From positions 1-64,000 of the forward strand of contig NZ_JANIET010000003.1 in the NCBI RefSeq assembly GCF_024506435.1: a DNA stretch of 64,000 nucleotides, in the 5' to 3' direction. Origin of the DNA: Pantoea trifolii. GTDB taxonomy: Bacteria > Pseudomonadota > Gammaproteobacteria > Enterobacterales > Enterobacteriaceae. The translations under genes were made by a program, and so were the position numbers. Shown here in pieces: positions 18,848-27,125 of the stretch. The notes under the pieces were generated by a model, which was not told the origin of the DNA, ran no database searches, and saw nothing but the letters and a program-made list of their open reading frames with translations. Numbering within the stretch: the stretch's first letter is position 1; the number at the start of each line of letters is the position of its first letter.

Positions 18848-18934
18848 AAATTTTGCTTTCTCTGGTAAAAAGAAAGACTTTAAAGGACGCATGAGTTACA
18901 GAATATAGATAACCTGACAACATATAACTAAATC

Positions 18935-19729
18935 ATGCCACTTAATAAAAAACCGGTGACCTCACCGGATGAGTTTAATTCCGATGCTTTCAGTCAGGCT
19001 GCTATCGCGCTGCATGTATCATCGTCAGGCGAGTATGCAGGTCAGAGTCCGCACGCTCACCGTAAGGGACAACTTATTATCTCTTTGCGCGGTGCAGTGA
19101 GCTGTGAGGTTGAGGATGCGCTGTGGCTTGTTCCACCCGGACATGCTGTCTGGGTTCCGGGTGAAATCCCCCACAGTTGCCGGGTCACGAAGAATGCAGA
19201 TACCTGCTTTCTGTTTATCGAACCCGGCGCGGCAGCGATGCCGGAAATCTGTTGTACCCTGGCGATTACTTCTCTGGTCCGCGAGCTTGTTCTGTATCTG
19301 GCAGAACAGGGACAGGCTTATTCTCCTGACAGTAAAACTGCCAGGCTCGCAGCGGTGCTGCTGGAGCATATTCCGGATGTGCCGGTTGAAGCGCTCCATC
19401 TTCCCGTATCCGATCATCCTAAAATCCGGAATATGGCGGAGGCACTTTTTAATGAGCCTGATGATCGGCGAACGTTAAAGCAGTGGGCTGCACATCTGGT
19501 CACCAGCGAACGATCGCTGGCCAGGCTGATAAAAGAGGCGACAGGAATGAGCTTTGGTCGCTGGCGTCAGCAACTGCATTTGATGATTGCCCTGAGCCAT
19601 CTGGCTGAAGGTCAGTCCGTGCAGCGCGTAGCCGGAACGCTGGGATATGATTCGGTCAGCGCATTTATTACGATGTTCAGAAAAGCGCTGGGTAAATCAC
19701 CGACGCAATATTTTTCGTCTCTAAACTAA
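18935..19729 (+). CDS. nimR: AraC-family regulator, NimR-like
   Basis: A 264-residue AraC-type regulator with an N-terminal cupin (HAHRKGQLIISLRGAVSCEVED, in outline near residues 36-57, then VPPGHAVWVPGEIPHSC) and a C-terminal HTH pair (RTLKQWAAHLVTSERSLARLI; SVQRVAGTLGYDSVSAFITMF). This is the architecture of E. coli NimR (YeaM), which represses nimT and is relieved by 2-nitroimidazole. The divergent NimT-like gene 87 bp away supports the pairing. Start MPLNKK at 18935 is the only reasonable ATG. Confidence 0.82.
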   Translation: MPLNKKPVTSPDEFNSDAFSQAAIALHVSSSGEYAGQSPHAHRKGQLIISLRGAVSCEVEDALWLVPPGHAVWVPGEIPHSCRVTKNADTCFLFIEPGAAAMPEICCTLAITSLVRELVLYLAEQGQAYSPDSKTARLAAVLLEHIPDVPVEALHLPVSDHPKIRNMAEALFNEPDDRRTLKQWAAHLVTSERSLARLIKEATGMSFGRWRQQLHLMIALSHLAEGQSVQRVAGTLGYDSVSAFITMFRKALGKSPTQYFSSLN

Positions 19730-19770
19730 TGCAAAACAACACAAACCGAATTTTTATAAAGAACCCCAGC

Positions 19771-19860
19771 GTCCGCTGTTCACTCAAAACTGCCTGTCAT
19801 TCCTGCTTAAAAAACAGGCTTAACGTAGGATATTTTCCGTTTTCCAAGCGGACCCTTAGC
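19771..19860 (+). repeat. Dispersed repeat, long form, copy A
   Basis: GTCCGCTGTTCACTCAAAAC, then CTGCCTGTCA, then TTAACGTAGGATATTTTCCG and CCAAGCGGACCCTTA. The same sequence order, with a few differences, recurs at 21507-21618. The two copies lie in the same orientation about 1.7 kb apart and bracket an SDR remnant, a VOC gene and a YafY-type regulator gene. Confidence 0.6.
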
Positions 19861-19861
19861 T

Positions 19862-20116
19862 GAGCGTTCGATAACAGATTATACCGAAGTGGAAGCTTCT
19901 CTGGAGCTTCATCTCAACGAGCTCGATGGTCAGCAAGCTGGCGATCCCGACAAGGTAGCCACACTGATCCTTCAAGCCGCCGCCGTAGAAGAATCGCCTT
20001 TACACTTATTTGTCGGGCAAATCGCAACTACTCTTGCCGGGCAGAAAATGTTAGCTGTACGCCACGACCTCGATGACTGGCGTAGTGCTTCCGACGCGAC
20101 AGATTTTACCAACTGA
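19862..20116 (+). pseudogene. C-terminal remnant of a short-chain dehydrogenase/reductase
   Basis: The frame reads RSITDYTEVEASLELHLNEL, then GQQAGDPDKVATLILQAAA, then EESPLHLFVGQIATTLAGQK and ends SDATDF. This is the characteristic C-terminal third of a family of SDR oxidoreductases (the GQQPGDPxK...PPLHLLLG region). The Rossmann fold, the Gly-rich motif and the YxxxK active site are missing, and the homology begins abruptly right after the repeat ending at 19860. So only about 85 residues remain, and the gene is broken. The terminator just downstream was probably that of the intact gene. Confidence 0.72.
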
Positions 20117-20131
20117 AAATAAATCTGAACG

Positions 20132-20162
20132 GGCTGCCTCATTGAGGCAGCCTTAAATTTTC
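20132..20162 (+). terminator. Rho-independent terminator
   Basis: Perfect stem GGCTGCCTC / GAGGCAGCC with a 3-nt loop, followed by TTAAATTTTCTG. It lies 15 bp after the stop of the SDR remnant. Confidence 0.75.
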
Positions 20163-20314
20163 TGTCAAGCACAGTACGTTACCTTGGCATTGAAGTAGAT
20201 GATGCTCTGGAAATATCGGAGTCAATTGAGGTCTAGACTGTGAGGGCTGCAACAGCAGCCCTGTGCCAGAAGCGAATGCGTCAGGTTCAAAAATGGGTAG
20301 GTAAACGGTTTAAC

Positions 20315-20680
20315 TTATTCGTCCGGGATACATACCCGAATACGGTGCCCGTCAGGATCAAGCGCAACGAACGTCTTGCCAAAAACAGCATGTTTGGGCT
20401 CCTGTTCTATATGCACACCGCTCTCTGACCATTGCTGATAAAGCACATCAACCTCTTGAATATCTTTCACCATAAAACTCAATTCAGTTCGGCTACCTAC
20501 ACCGCAGGATACAAAGTCACTCGCTGTCGTTGACCATAGTCCAAGGTTCAGGCCGTTATTAAAGGAAAAAGCCACCCACGTCGGAAGCATCACGTCTGGT
20601 TCTGTATTGAATAGCTTCTGGTAAAAACCACTGCTGACAATCGGATTATCAACATAAAGAATGATCAGGTTAGGTATCAT
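20315..20680 (-). CDS. VOC-family (glyoxalase/bleomycin-resistance-like) protein
   Basis: A 121-residue protein with two beta-alpha-beta-beta-beta units of the vicinal oxygen chelate fold: LIILYVDNPIVSSGFYQKLF at the start, SFMVKDIQEVDVLYQQW in the middle and FVALDPDGHRIRVCIPDE at the end. The family includes glyoxalase I, dioxygenases and drug-binding proteins. Start 20680 (MIPNLI) follows GAGAG; a longer frame begins at 20728. It is divergent from the YafY-type regulator gene at 20738, a pairing often seen for such VOC proteins, which suggests that the regulator controls it. Substrate unknown. Confidence 0.85.
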   Translation of the reverse strand: MIPNLIILYVDNPIVSSGFYQKLFNTEPDVMLPTWVAFSFNNGLNLGLWSTTASDFVSCGVGSRTELSFMVKDIQEVDVLYQQWSESGVHIEQEPKHAVFGKTFVALDPDGHRIRVCIPDE

Positions 20681-20737
20681 GAGTCTCTCACGCCAAAAAG
20701 AATGAGACTTCACTATTGCAGGGAGCATTGACAGAAC

Positions 20738-21454
20738 ATGTCAGCATCAGGACCGAAACGAGCAGAACGCCTTCTCAATCTTCTGCAGATTTTTTATCAG
20801 CATCGCTATCCGATAAGCGGCCACAGTCTGGCTGAAGAACTTTCAATCAGTCTTCGTACACTTTATCGTGATATTGGCGCACTACGCGCTCAGGGTGCCG
20901 ACATTCAGGGTGAGGCTGGCACAGGATATATCCTTTCCCGGAGCCATCATTTACCCCCGGTGATGTTTACCCCCGAACAGCTCGATGCACTGGCGCTCGG
21001 TTTACGCTGGGTAGCCACATATGGTGATAAGGGCATTGCTAAAGCGGCTTCAGAGGTAACGGGGAAAGTCCGCCACGGTCTTCCGCCACAGTTACAGACA
21101 CTGTTTGATGACTCCACATTATTGGTGGGAAAGAGACAGGAAGCTCATCACAACTTTGAAAACCTGGGCGTTGTTCGAAGCGCCATCAGGTGGAGACGTA
21201 AAATCCGTGCAGGTTATACAGACAGACTCGGTAATATGAGTGAAAGAACGATATGGCCTTTCGCGCTGGGTTACTTCTCCGGCGCTATTGTGCTTGCTGC
21301 ATGGTGTGAAGAACGTAACGACTTCCGTCATTTCGACGTAACGCGATTAAAATCTCTTCAGCACCTGCAGGAAGGATATCCTCATTCCCGGCATAGCTTA
21401 CTCCGTATATGGCGTAATGCAGGTCTGGATAACATCATTCCCACGCGTAGCTGA
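20738..21454 (+). CDS. YafY-family HTH_11/WYL transcriptional regulator
   Basis: A 238-residue regulator with an N-terminal HTH_11 domain (RAERLLNLLQIFYQHRYPIS, then LAEELSISLRTLYRDIGALR) and a WYL-like C-terminal domain with IRAGYTDRLGNMSERTIWPF and HFDVTRLKSL. This resembles E. coli YafY. WYL domains bind small ligands or nucleic acid. It is divergent from the VOC gene (57-bp gap), its likely target. Confidence 0.85.
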   Translation: MSASGPKRAERLLNLLQIFYQHRYPISGHSLAEELSISLRTLYRDIGALRAQGADIQGEAGTGYILSRSHHLPPVMFTPEQLDALALGLRWVATYGDKGIAKAASEVTGKVRHGLPPQLQTLFDDSTLLVGKRQEAHHNFENLGVVRSAIRWRRKIRAGYTDRLGNMSERTIWPFALGYFSGAIVLAAWCEERNDFRHFDVTRLKSLQHLQEGYPHSRHSLLRIWRNAGLDNIIPTRS

Positions 21455-21506
21455 AATGGATATGATTGCTTCAGAAAATCCAGGTCTGTTCTTATCTATA
21501 ATTATA

Positions 21507-21618
21507 TCCGCTCTTCGCTCAAAGCTGCCTGTCAAAGTAGTCAAGCTTTACATAGCTCAGAGGTACAAAAAATAACCTTAACGTACAATAATTTTCGATA
21601 TCCAAACTGACCCCTAAC
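21507..21618 (+). repeat. Dispersed repeat, long form, copy B (in a 326-bp gap)
   Basis: TCCGCTCTTCGCTCAAAGC then CTGCCTGTCA, an insert, then CCTTAACGTACAATA, TTTTCGATATCCAAACTGACC. The same order occurs at 19771-19860. The rest of the gap 21455-21780 holds no convincing gene; an inverted remnant of regulatory DNA is possible but not supported. Confidence 0.55.
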
Positions 21619-21780
21619 ACGACTAAATTGATAAATTTATTTCCGGAGCAGTAAATAAATGGGGGCTACTTAATGCCTGCAGTAAAATTCGTTGGTATCA
21701 TCACGGTGAATGCAAGAGAGCAAATGCAAGCGATGAGATAGGGGTCTTCTTGGAAAGCTGAAAATATCCTACTATTCGTT

Positions 21781-22764
21781 TTATTTCATTTCACGGATGC
21801 CTTCAGCCCAGCTTTTTACCGGTGCGTACCCTAATTCTCGCCTTGCCTTAGCTGTATTGAGAGTAAGTGTCTTCCCTATCAGCTGCAGCATTTGTCGCGT
21901 TAGAGGCGGTTCGCCTTTTAGTCTTAAAACCCGCCATGTCATGCCCATTAGTCCGGCCAGCAGCCAGGCTGCTCTGAACGAAACGTATTTATCCTTAACG
22001 GTGATGCCACATGTATTAAGTAATTCACTAATAATGCCTTTAAGCGTGCCTGTTTTTTCATCCGTTATAAAGTAAGCTTCACCACCAGTACCTTTATCGG
22101 CTGTAAGTAAGAGTGCTGAAACAAGATTATCCACATGACATGTGGACATTGACTGATTTCCTCCATCAATCCACTGCCATTGCCCGGCCTTAACCGTTGC
22201 AGCCATCTGTTTAAGCATAGGCATTCCAGCTCCCCATATAAGAGGAGGGCGAATAGCTATCGTTTCAAACTCTGGACGTTTGTTATTCGCCGCAAGCAAA
22301 AGTTGCTCAGCTTTGGCTTTCGATGAACTGTAAGGAGCAAATGAGCGGCTTTGTTTCGGTTGATTTTCATCCACGTCCAACATTGGCTGAGGATCACCCA
22401 GGATGACGGCAGCGGCACTGACATACACGATTTTTTTTACCGAGGGAGTCATAGTGGCAGCATCAACCACTGCTTGTGTACCGCCAATATTGATACGTTC
22501 AAACTCCTCACGTCTACCCCATAGCTTAAAATGCGCTGCTATGTGAAAGACTATTTCTGAGCCTTTCATCCCTTGTTCCAGCGCGTTTAATGTATTGAGT
22601 TCGCCCTTTACTGGCGTTGCGCCCATTAGTTGCAGGGCTTTGCATGCAGCGCTACTTCTTGCCAGAGCATTGACCTTCCACCCATTTCGTACCAACTCCA
22701 TTATCAATCTTGAGCCTACAAAACCTGTTCCACCGGTAACAAATGCCGTGCGTTCAATAGTCAT
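21781..22764 (-). CDS. NAD-dependent epimerase/dehydratase family (extended SDR) protein
   Basis: A 327-residue extended SDR. The cofactor motif is TGGTGFVGS near residue 10, and the active site is VSAAAVILGD with the Tyr-Lys pair in YSSSKAKAEQ near residue 148. It resembles dihydroflavonol-4-reductase/3-beta-HSD-like enzymes (FHIAAHFKLWGRREEFERIN). The start at 22764 (MTIERTAF) is placed at the beginning of the Rossmann strand; a frame from 22818 would add 18 residues. Divergent from the TetR gene at 22962, its likely regulator. Substrate unknown. Confidence 0.83.
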   Translation of the reverse strand: MTIERTAFVTGGTGFVGSRLIMELVRNGWKVNALARSSAACKALQLMGATPVKGELNTLNALEQGMKGSEIVFHIAAHFKLWGRREEFERINIGGTQAVVDAATMTPSVKKIVYVSAAAVILGDPQPMLDVDENQPKQSRSFAPYSSSKAKAEQLLLAANNKRPEFETIAIRPPLIWGAGMPMLKQMAATVKAGQWQWIDGGNQSMSTCHVDNLVSALLLTADKGTGGEAYFITDEKTGTLKGIISELLNTCGITVKDKYVSFRAAWLLAGLMGMTWRVLRLKGEPPLTRQMLQLIGKTLTLNTAKARRELGYAPVKSWAEGIREMK

Positions 22765-22961
22765 GTTTTCATCCACTGCCTCAGTAGGTTTAAAACAATA
22801 TGCCCCGGCGCCAAACAAAATACAACGAACATTTTATGTTTTTTGTTCTTATGGCGCGCGATTACAGATCCTGTATACTAAATTGCATATATGCGAGTTT
22901 CCCAACCTCTTGTTTATTATAATCATGTAGATTGAGGTCTTTTTTTTCAGAAGGAATACGA

Positions 22962-23582
22962 GTGGGTATTACAAACGCAGAAGGTAAGGATGATGCAATT
23001 TCGCCTGTGAAAATTCTGGAAGCTGCTCGCGTACAGATTCGTCGTTTTGGAGAGTCCAAAACAAACATTGTCGATATTGCGCGAGCGTTAGGCACTTCCC
23101 ATACCACCATTTATCGCCATTTTAAGTCTAAGGCAGATGTATTTGATGCTCTGGTATTATCAACGATGACTCATGAGCAATTACTGGTATCAGCCTACTG
23201 CAATGACGATAGTCCAGCAGCTATCCGCCTTACAGAATTTGTAGCTGCACTGAATCACTTTAAGGTCAGGCGATACGCTGAAGACCCTGAACTATTCACA
23301 TTGTACAAACGTGTTGTAACTGAGCGTCCAGACATTGTCATATCTTATACGCACAGAATGACGGGCCTCATTCAACAAATTATTCAGCAAGGCATAAATA
23401 GTGGTGAGTTTAAAATTGAGAATGCTGAGATTGCAGCAAGTGTTGTACGTGATGCGGTAACCATATTTGTCCATCCTGCATTAGTTGCTGAAGCTGCCCG
23501 TGCAGGTCTGAATATGGAACGGCCACTGCAACACGTAATGAAAACGTTAATTATAGCTTTTAATAAAGGTTTAACTTACTGA
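22962..23582 (+). CDS. TetR-family transcriptional regulator (GTG start)
   Basis: A 206-residue TetR-type repressor: an N-terminal HTH (TNIVDIARALGTSHTTIYRHF, in outline near residues 33-53) and a helical ligand-binding domain. GTG 22962 is preferred because AGAAGGAA lies 6 nt upstream; a TTG at 22932 is the only longer option. The divergent partner is the extended SDR at 21781-22764, with a 197-bp shared promoter region. The protein probably senses a substrate of that enzyme. Base composition is more AT-rich than in the modules to its left. Confidence 0.83.
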   Translation: MGITNAEGKDDAISPVKILEAARVQIRRFGESKTNIVDIARALGTSHTTIYRHFKSKADVFDALVLSTMTHEQLLVSAYCNDDSPAAIRLTEFVAALNHFKVRRYAEDPELFTLYKRVVTERPDIVISYTHRMTGLIQQIIQQGINSGEFKIENAEIAASVVRDAVTIFVHPALVAEAARAGLNMERPLQHVMKTLIIAFNKGLTY

Positions 23583-23777
23583 ATTAGAAAGTTTCTTTGT
23601 GCATCCACAAATTTAAATAGGGGCATGCTACCCGACATTTCTGCTGGCGGTAATTTTTGCCTGACACCCTTGTTTAACCCTCTAAATTTAAGTTGGCTTG
23701 CCAGCTGGCTAATGAAAAACTGGCCCTTATAAGCAGCCAGTATTCTTTCAAAACATCACCGATTTAGTGCACCCAAC

Positions 23778-24509
23778 TTACCAGGGTGTAGTTCCACTCG
23801 CTTCAACAAATGTGCCACTAACAGCATCACTCTCTGGGAGTAATGCGTATTGCACAGGTAGCCGTGCCCCTTCTTCTGGAGTAAGAAATCCATTATGCCC
23901 AGTCAAATCAGTTTTGACATATCCCGGGCTCACAGAGTTAACGACAATAGAAGTATCGCGTAACTCCTGGGCTAACTGTACCGTCAGCATATTCACCGCG
24001 GCTTTCGATGCGTTATAACCGATCAGGCGGGCATCGTAGTAGGGGGAAGTTGAGTCACTATTGACCGTCAACGAGCCGAGAGAGCTGGACAAATTCACGA
24101 TACGCGCGGCAGGCGCTTTGCGCAATAGTGGTAGCAGTGCTTGCGTGACAGCCAGCGTTCCAATGAAATTGGTTTCCATAATACGCCGTACTGAGTCGGG
24201 GGATGATATGCTCGGCGGCCCATCAGCAGAATCGACAATTCCGGCATTGTTGACCAAGATATCGAGATGACCATAATCAGCCTCAATTGCCACTGCTGCC
24301 GCTGTAATGCTTGAGTGGTCGTTCAGGTCAATAGACAGCAACTGTGCGTTTAAACCTTGAGCTGCCAGTCCCTCTAAGGCCGCTGCGGCACGACTGGCAT
24401 CCCGGGCACCGATGATGACATTCACTCCAGCCTCCAACAGCTGACGGGCTATTTCCAATCCAATACCTTTATTTGCGCCGGTAATAAATGCAATGCGTTT
24501 TTGTGTCAT
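23778..24509 (-). CDS. Classical short-chain dehydrogenase/reductase
   Basis: A 243-residue classical SDR. It has TGANKGIG (residues 10-17), the NNAG motif in LDILVNNAGIVD, catalytic Ser in IVNLSSSLGS and the YxxxK pair in YNASKAAVN, then VSPGYVKTDLTG. The C-terminal GTFVEASGTTPW matches carbonyl reductase-like SDRs. NADPH-dependent reduction of a carbonyl is likely. It is divergent from the TetR gene at 24590 (80-bp gap). Upstream are two direct TAAATTGAT repeats (24521 and 24535), possibly operator half-sites. Confidence 0.88.
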   Translation of the reverse strand: MTQKRIAFITGANKGIGLEIARQLLEAGVNVIIGARDASRAAAALEGLAAQGLNAQLLSIDLNDHSSITAAAVAIEADYGHLDILVNNAGIVDSADGPPSISSPDSVRRIMETNFIGTLAVTQALLPLLRKAPAARIVNLSSSLGSLTVNSDSTSPYYDARLIGYNASKAAVNMLTVQLAQELRDTSIVVNSVSPGYVKTDLTGHNGFLTPEEGARLPVQYALLPESDAVSGTFVEASGTTPW

Positions 24510-24589
24510 ATAAACACCTCTAAATTGATTGTTTTAAATTGATAATTTCCATTAGTATATGAAGCTTCCTTCAGTTTAAGAATTCGCAT

Positions 24590-25216
24590 ATGCCCACATC
24601 CTCACATCTAAGCCTTACCCCCCGTAAGCAGCCACGGCAGAAGCGTGCGCTAGTTACGGTGAACGCCATTTTTGAGGCAACCATTCAGGTTTTGGTAAGT
24701 GATGGTCCGCGCCGATTAACGACGACTCGTGTAGCCGACCGGGCCGGTGTGTCCGTTGGCAGCATGTACCAGTATTTTCCGCACAAACAGGCGTTATTCT
24801 ACGCCTTGAATGAACGTTACCTGGTAAGGCTGGCAGAGAAAATCGAAGCGGCCTGCGAAGCACAACACGGTGCAGCCATTGAGAAAATGGTGGATTCTCT
24901 TGTCATGACGTACTGGTGCGCTAAAACAGAAAGGCCTGAAGTCACGCGTGCGCTTTATCAATCTGTTGCAGAACTCGACAATCAACCTTTGATTACGGCC
25001 TTCGCGAAGCGCATAGATATTGCTACAGCGACGATGCTCAAGAGTGCTTCTAATGCATCTTTTACCAATCTGCCAATCGTGACGCTTACTCTTCTCAGCA
25101 CAATTTTCGGTACTGTGCGCAGTGTGTTTGAACGTGAACTTCCTAGTGATAAAGGAGATGCTATATGCAAACAATTGGCAGTGATGTGCATCGCCTACCT
25201 GAATATTGTGGAGTAG
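24590..25216 (+). CDS. TetR-family transcriptional regulator
   Basis: A 208-residue TetR-type repressor with TPRKQPRQKRALVTVNAIFE leading into the HTH (TTTRVADRAGVSVGSMYQYF). The C-terminal domain is of the TetR_C group associated with SDR genes. It is divergent from the SDR at 23778-24509, which it presumably represses. The layout matches the modules on both sides (TetR plus NAD(P)-dependent oxidoreductase). Confidence 0.86.
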   Translation: MPTSSHLSLTPRKQPRQKRALVTVNAIFEATIQVLVSDGPRRLTTTRVADRAGVSVGSMYQYFPHKQALFYALNERYLVRLAEKIEAACEAQHGAAIEKMVDSLVMTYWCAKTERPEVTRALYQSVAELDNQPLITAFAKRIDIATATMLKSASNASFTNLPIVTLTLLSTIFGTVRSVFERELPSDKGDAICKQLAVMCIAYLNIVE

Positions 25217-25580
25217 TTTTTAAACTTCACATGACGTTGTTGAACATAAATACTCACTAGATACTGAATCCTCTTAGCGCTATGAGTTAATTAGGTCGAC
25301 CTACGTTATCCTTAACAGAAGGGTATTTCGGCAATGATAAAAATTTTTAATAGCTGTATAATGGTTGATAGTAAGTTAACCCTCGCACCCGAATTTAAAC
25401 CTTCAACATATTTTTATAATGCAATCCAAAAAAAACACTGCGTTATTAAAATCATTGAAATGGTTATTCGCACTAAGTGTTATTACTTAGTGGTTATTCA
25501 GATGGTGGTATTCTTAATTACATTCAACATTTTGGAGACCATAGCCTTGATAAAATCATTATATTTTTGACGTTCTCCTG
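25217..25580. other. AT-rich intergenic stretch
   Basis: 364 bp without a convincing gene. A 78-codon frame (25334-25570) is AT-rich, lacks a ribosome site and looks random. The stretch holds a perfect 12-bp palindrome TAGGTCGACCTA (25292-25303) of unknown meaning. Confidence 0.5.
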
Positions 25581-26201
25581 TTATTCTTTAAAAACTATCG
25601 CAGCCTCATGGATATAACTTCCACTCACTACGGTTTGAAGAATAAATGAGGCTAGACCGGCACGCGATATTCTTGCTGTTATACCCGGTCTCAAATCAAT
25701 ACCTGAACGATAATTGTTGCTAGCATCGCCGTTCGTCAGCATTGGGGGCCGTATCAACGTCCAGTCGGTATTACTCGCTCTCACTAAATCTTCCATGTCA
25801 TCCTTATCACGCATCTTTTCGCTTATTATGCTGCGCACAAAACGGATAAATAAAGAGGCGTTGTGTGTTTCCGACGCCCCATAGGCGCTTAAAGCAATAA
25901 GGCGTTTTACACCAACATTTTGCATCGCAGATATGATTTTGCTGGTTCCATCAGTACAAATTTTTTGAGCTTTGCCTTTACGTGCACCTAGCACGCTAAT
26001 AACGGCATCTGCGTCTCGTATGACAGATTCTACGATGACCGAATTAGAAAGCTCACCGACGATGAGCTTCAGGCCAACGTTATTAATCTGCAAACTGTCC
26101 AGGGTGCGCACCATGGCCGTAATATAATGCCCCGAGGAAAGAGCTTGATTGACCAAATGGCGGCCGGTCGCGCCTGATGCGCCAAAAATAGCAAGTTTCA
26201 T
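25581..26201 (-). CDS. NmrA-like NAD(P)-binding protein (atypical SDR)
   Basis: A 206-residue single-domain Rossmann protein beginning MKLAIFGASGATGRHLVNQA, the glycine-rich motif of the NmrA/SDR_a5-like family, with LIALSAYGASETH and TDWTLIRPPMLT. Such proteins act as quinone reductases, flavin reductase-like enzymes or redox sensors. It lies 23 bp downstream of the inositol-phosphatase-like gene on the same strand, so the two form an operon controlled by the divergent TetR at 27125. Active-site details cannot be assigned. Confidence 0.84.
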   Translation of the reverse strand: MKLAIFGASGATGRHLVNQALSSGHYITAMVRTLDSLQINNVGLKLIVGELSNSVIVESVIRDADAVISVLGARKGKAQKICTDGTSKIISAMQNVGVKRLIALSAYGASETHNASLFIRFVRSIISEKMRDKDDMEDLVRASNTDWTLIRPPMLTNGDASNNYRSGIDLRPGITARISRAGLASFILQTVVSGSYIHEAAIVFKE

Positions 26202-26224
26202 ACGTATTCCTTAAAGTGATACTT

Positions 26225-27049
26225 TTAGGTAATTGATGTGAGAACCGCAGCTGCTTGTTCTACAAGTGATGATGTGCTGGCCAGAAAACTATTGCTGCCC
26301 AAATGCCATGGTGCACCCTGTAGATCAGTGACTTCCCCACCGGCTTCAGATACCAATAATGCACCGGCCAGTAAGCCAGACCGCACTTGGCTGTATTGCC
26401 AAAATATATCCTGACTGCCCGCAGCAACCTGAATCAGTTGTAACGTGGCTGGCACCGATACACGTACCACCAACGCAGCTTTCAGCATTGCGACCAATGA
26501 CATTCCCATGCGACGGTATGTGTCGTCGCTCTCATTAGGCATTGCCTGGCCAGTGCCAACCATCGCGGCGTTTAAATGGGTCTTGGTTGACGTCTGCAGG
26601 CGTCGGTCATTAAGCCATGCACCCTCACCGCGCAAAGCAGTGTAAGTATCGTCACTCATCGGCAAATGCACCGCAGTCAGAACTATTTCATTATCTCGAA
26701 CCAACGTCACCGTTATCCCCCAGTCCTGTAAACCATGTATAAAGTTTATCGCTCCCTCAACGGGGTCTGTAACCCACCATTCCCCCGCAGGTAACGTACC
26801 AGTGCCCTCCTCATCTTCAACCCATTGAGCGTGAGGAAGGGCAACTGATAGTGACTTTCGTAAAATATCGAGTGAGATAACATCGATAGAAGCAATCTTC
26901 TTGGCAATATCTTCTCTGTCTTTAGGGCGATTGTCCGCGCTAAAGCTCTGTTTTAACGCCATGCCGGCTGACTGCACGACTGAAGTGACAAGCCTCAATA
27001 AATGCGCGTCATTGGCTTTTTTTTCGGCTGAATGATTTAGAGATGTCAT
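26225..27049 (-). CDS. Inositol-monophosphatase-like protein with degenerate metal site
   Basis: A 274-residue member of the IMPase fold family. The usual DPIDGT motif reads DPVEGA here (TDPVEGAINFIHG), and the late WD metal site is replaced by QVRSGLLAG, so two of the conserved metal-ligand Asp residues are altered; only EDEEG resembles the usual GEE element. Other family marks (GEGAWLNDRRL, VSEAGGEVTDL) are intact. It may have lost phosphatase activity or changed role. Start 27049 has AAGG upstream; ATG 27061 is the alternative. It is cotranscribed with the NmrA-like gene. A second, canonical IMPase lies at 35366 in the phytate cassette. Confidence 0.78.
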   Translation of the reverse strand: MTSLNHSAEKKANDAHLLRLVTSVVQSAGMALKQSFSADNRPKDREDIAKKIASIDVISLDILRKSLSVALPHAQWVEDEEGTGTLPAGEWWVTDPVEGAINFIHGLQDWGITVTLVRDNEIVLTAVHLPMSDDTYTALRGEGAWLNDRRLQTSTKTHLNAAMVGTGQAMPNESDDTYRRMGMSLVAMLKAALVVRVSVPATLQLIQVAAGSQDIFWQYSQVRSGLLAGALLVSEAGGEVTDLQGAPWHLGSNSFLASTSSLVEQAAAVLTSIT

Positions 27050-27081
27050 GGATACCTTCATCGGTTTATGAGGCGAAAGAA

Positions 27082-27125
27082 TTGCGCTTGACTCAGTGCG
27101 AAAATAATATGAGCATTAGCTCATA
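27082..27125 (+). promoter_or_regulatory. TetR promoter with overlapping operator
   Basis: A sigma-70-like promoter TTGCGC-17 nt-TAATAT (27082-27110) overlaps the palindrome TATGAGC-atta-GCTCATA (27108-27125), whose last base is the first base of the TetR start codon. A transcript from this -10 would have a leader of only about eight bases. The palindrome is a good candidate autoregulatory TetR operator that would also cover the divergent operon. Confidence 0.6.

Noticed and set aside
25334..25570. 78-codon frame with a hydrophobic C-terminus
   Set aside because: Low-complexity AT-rich DNA, no ribosome site and no similarity recognised.
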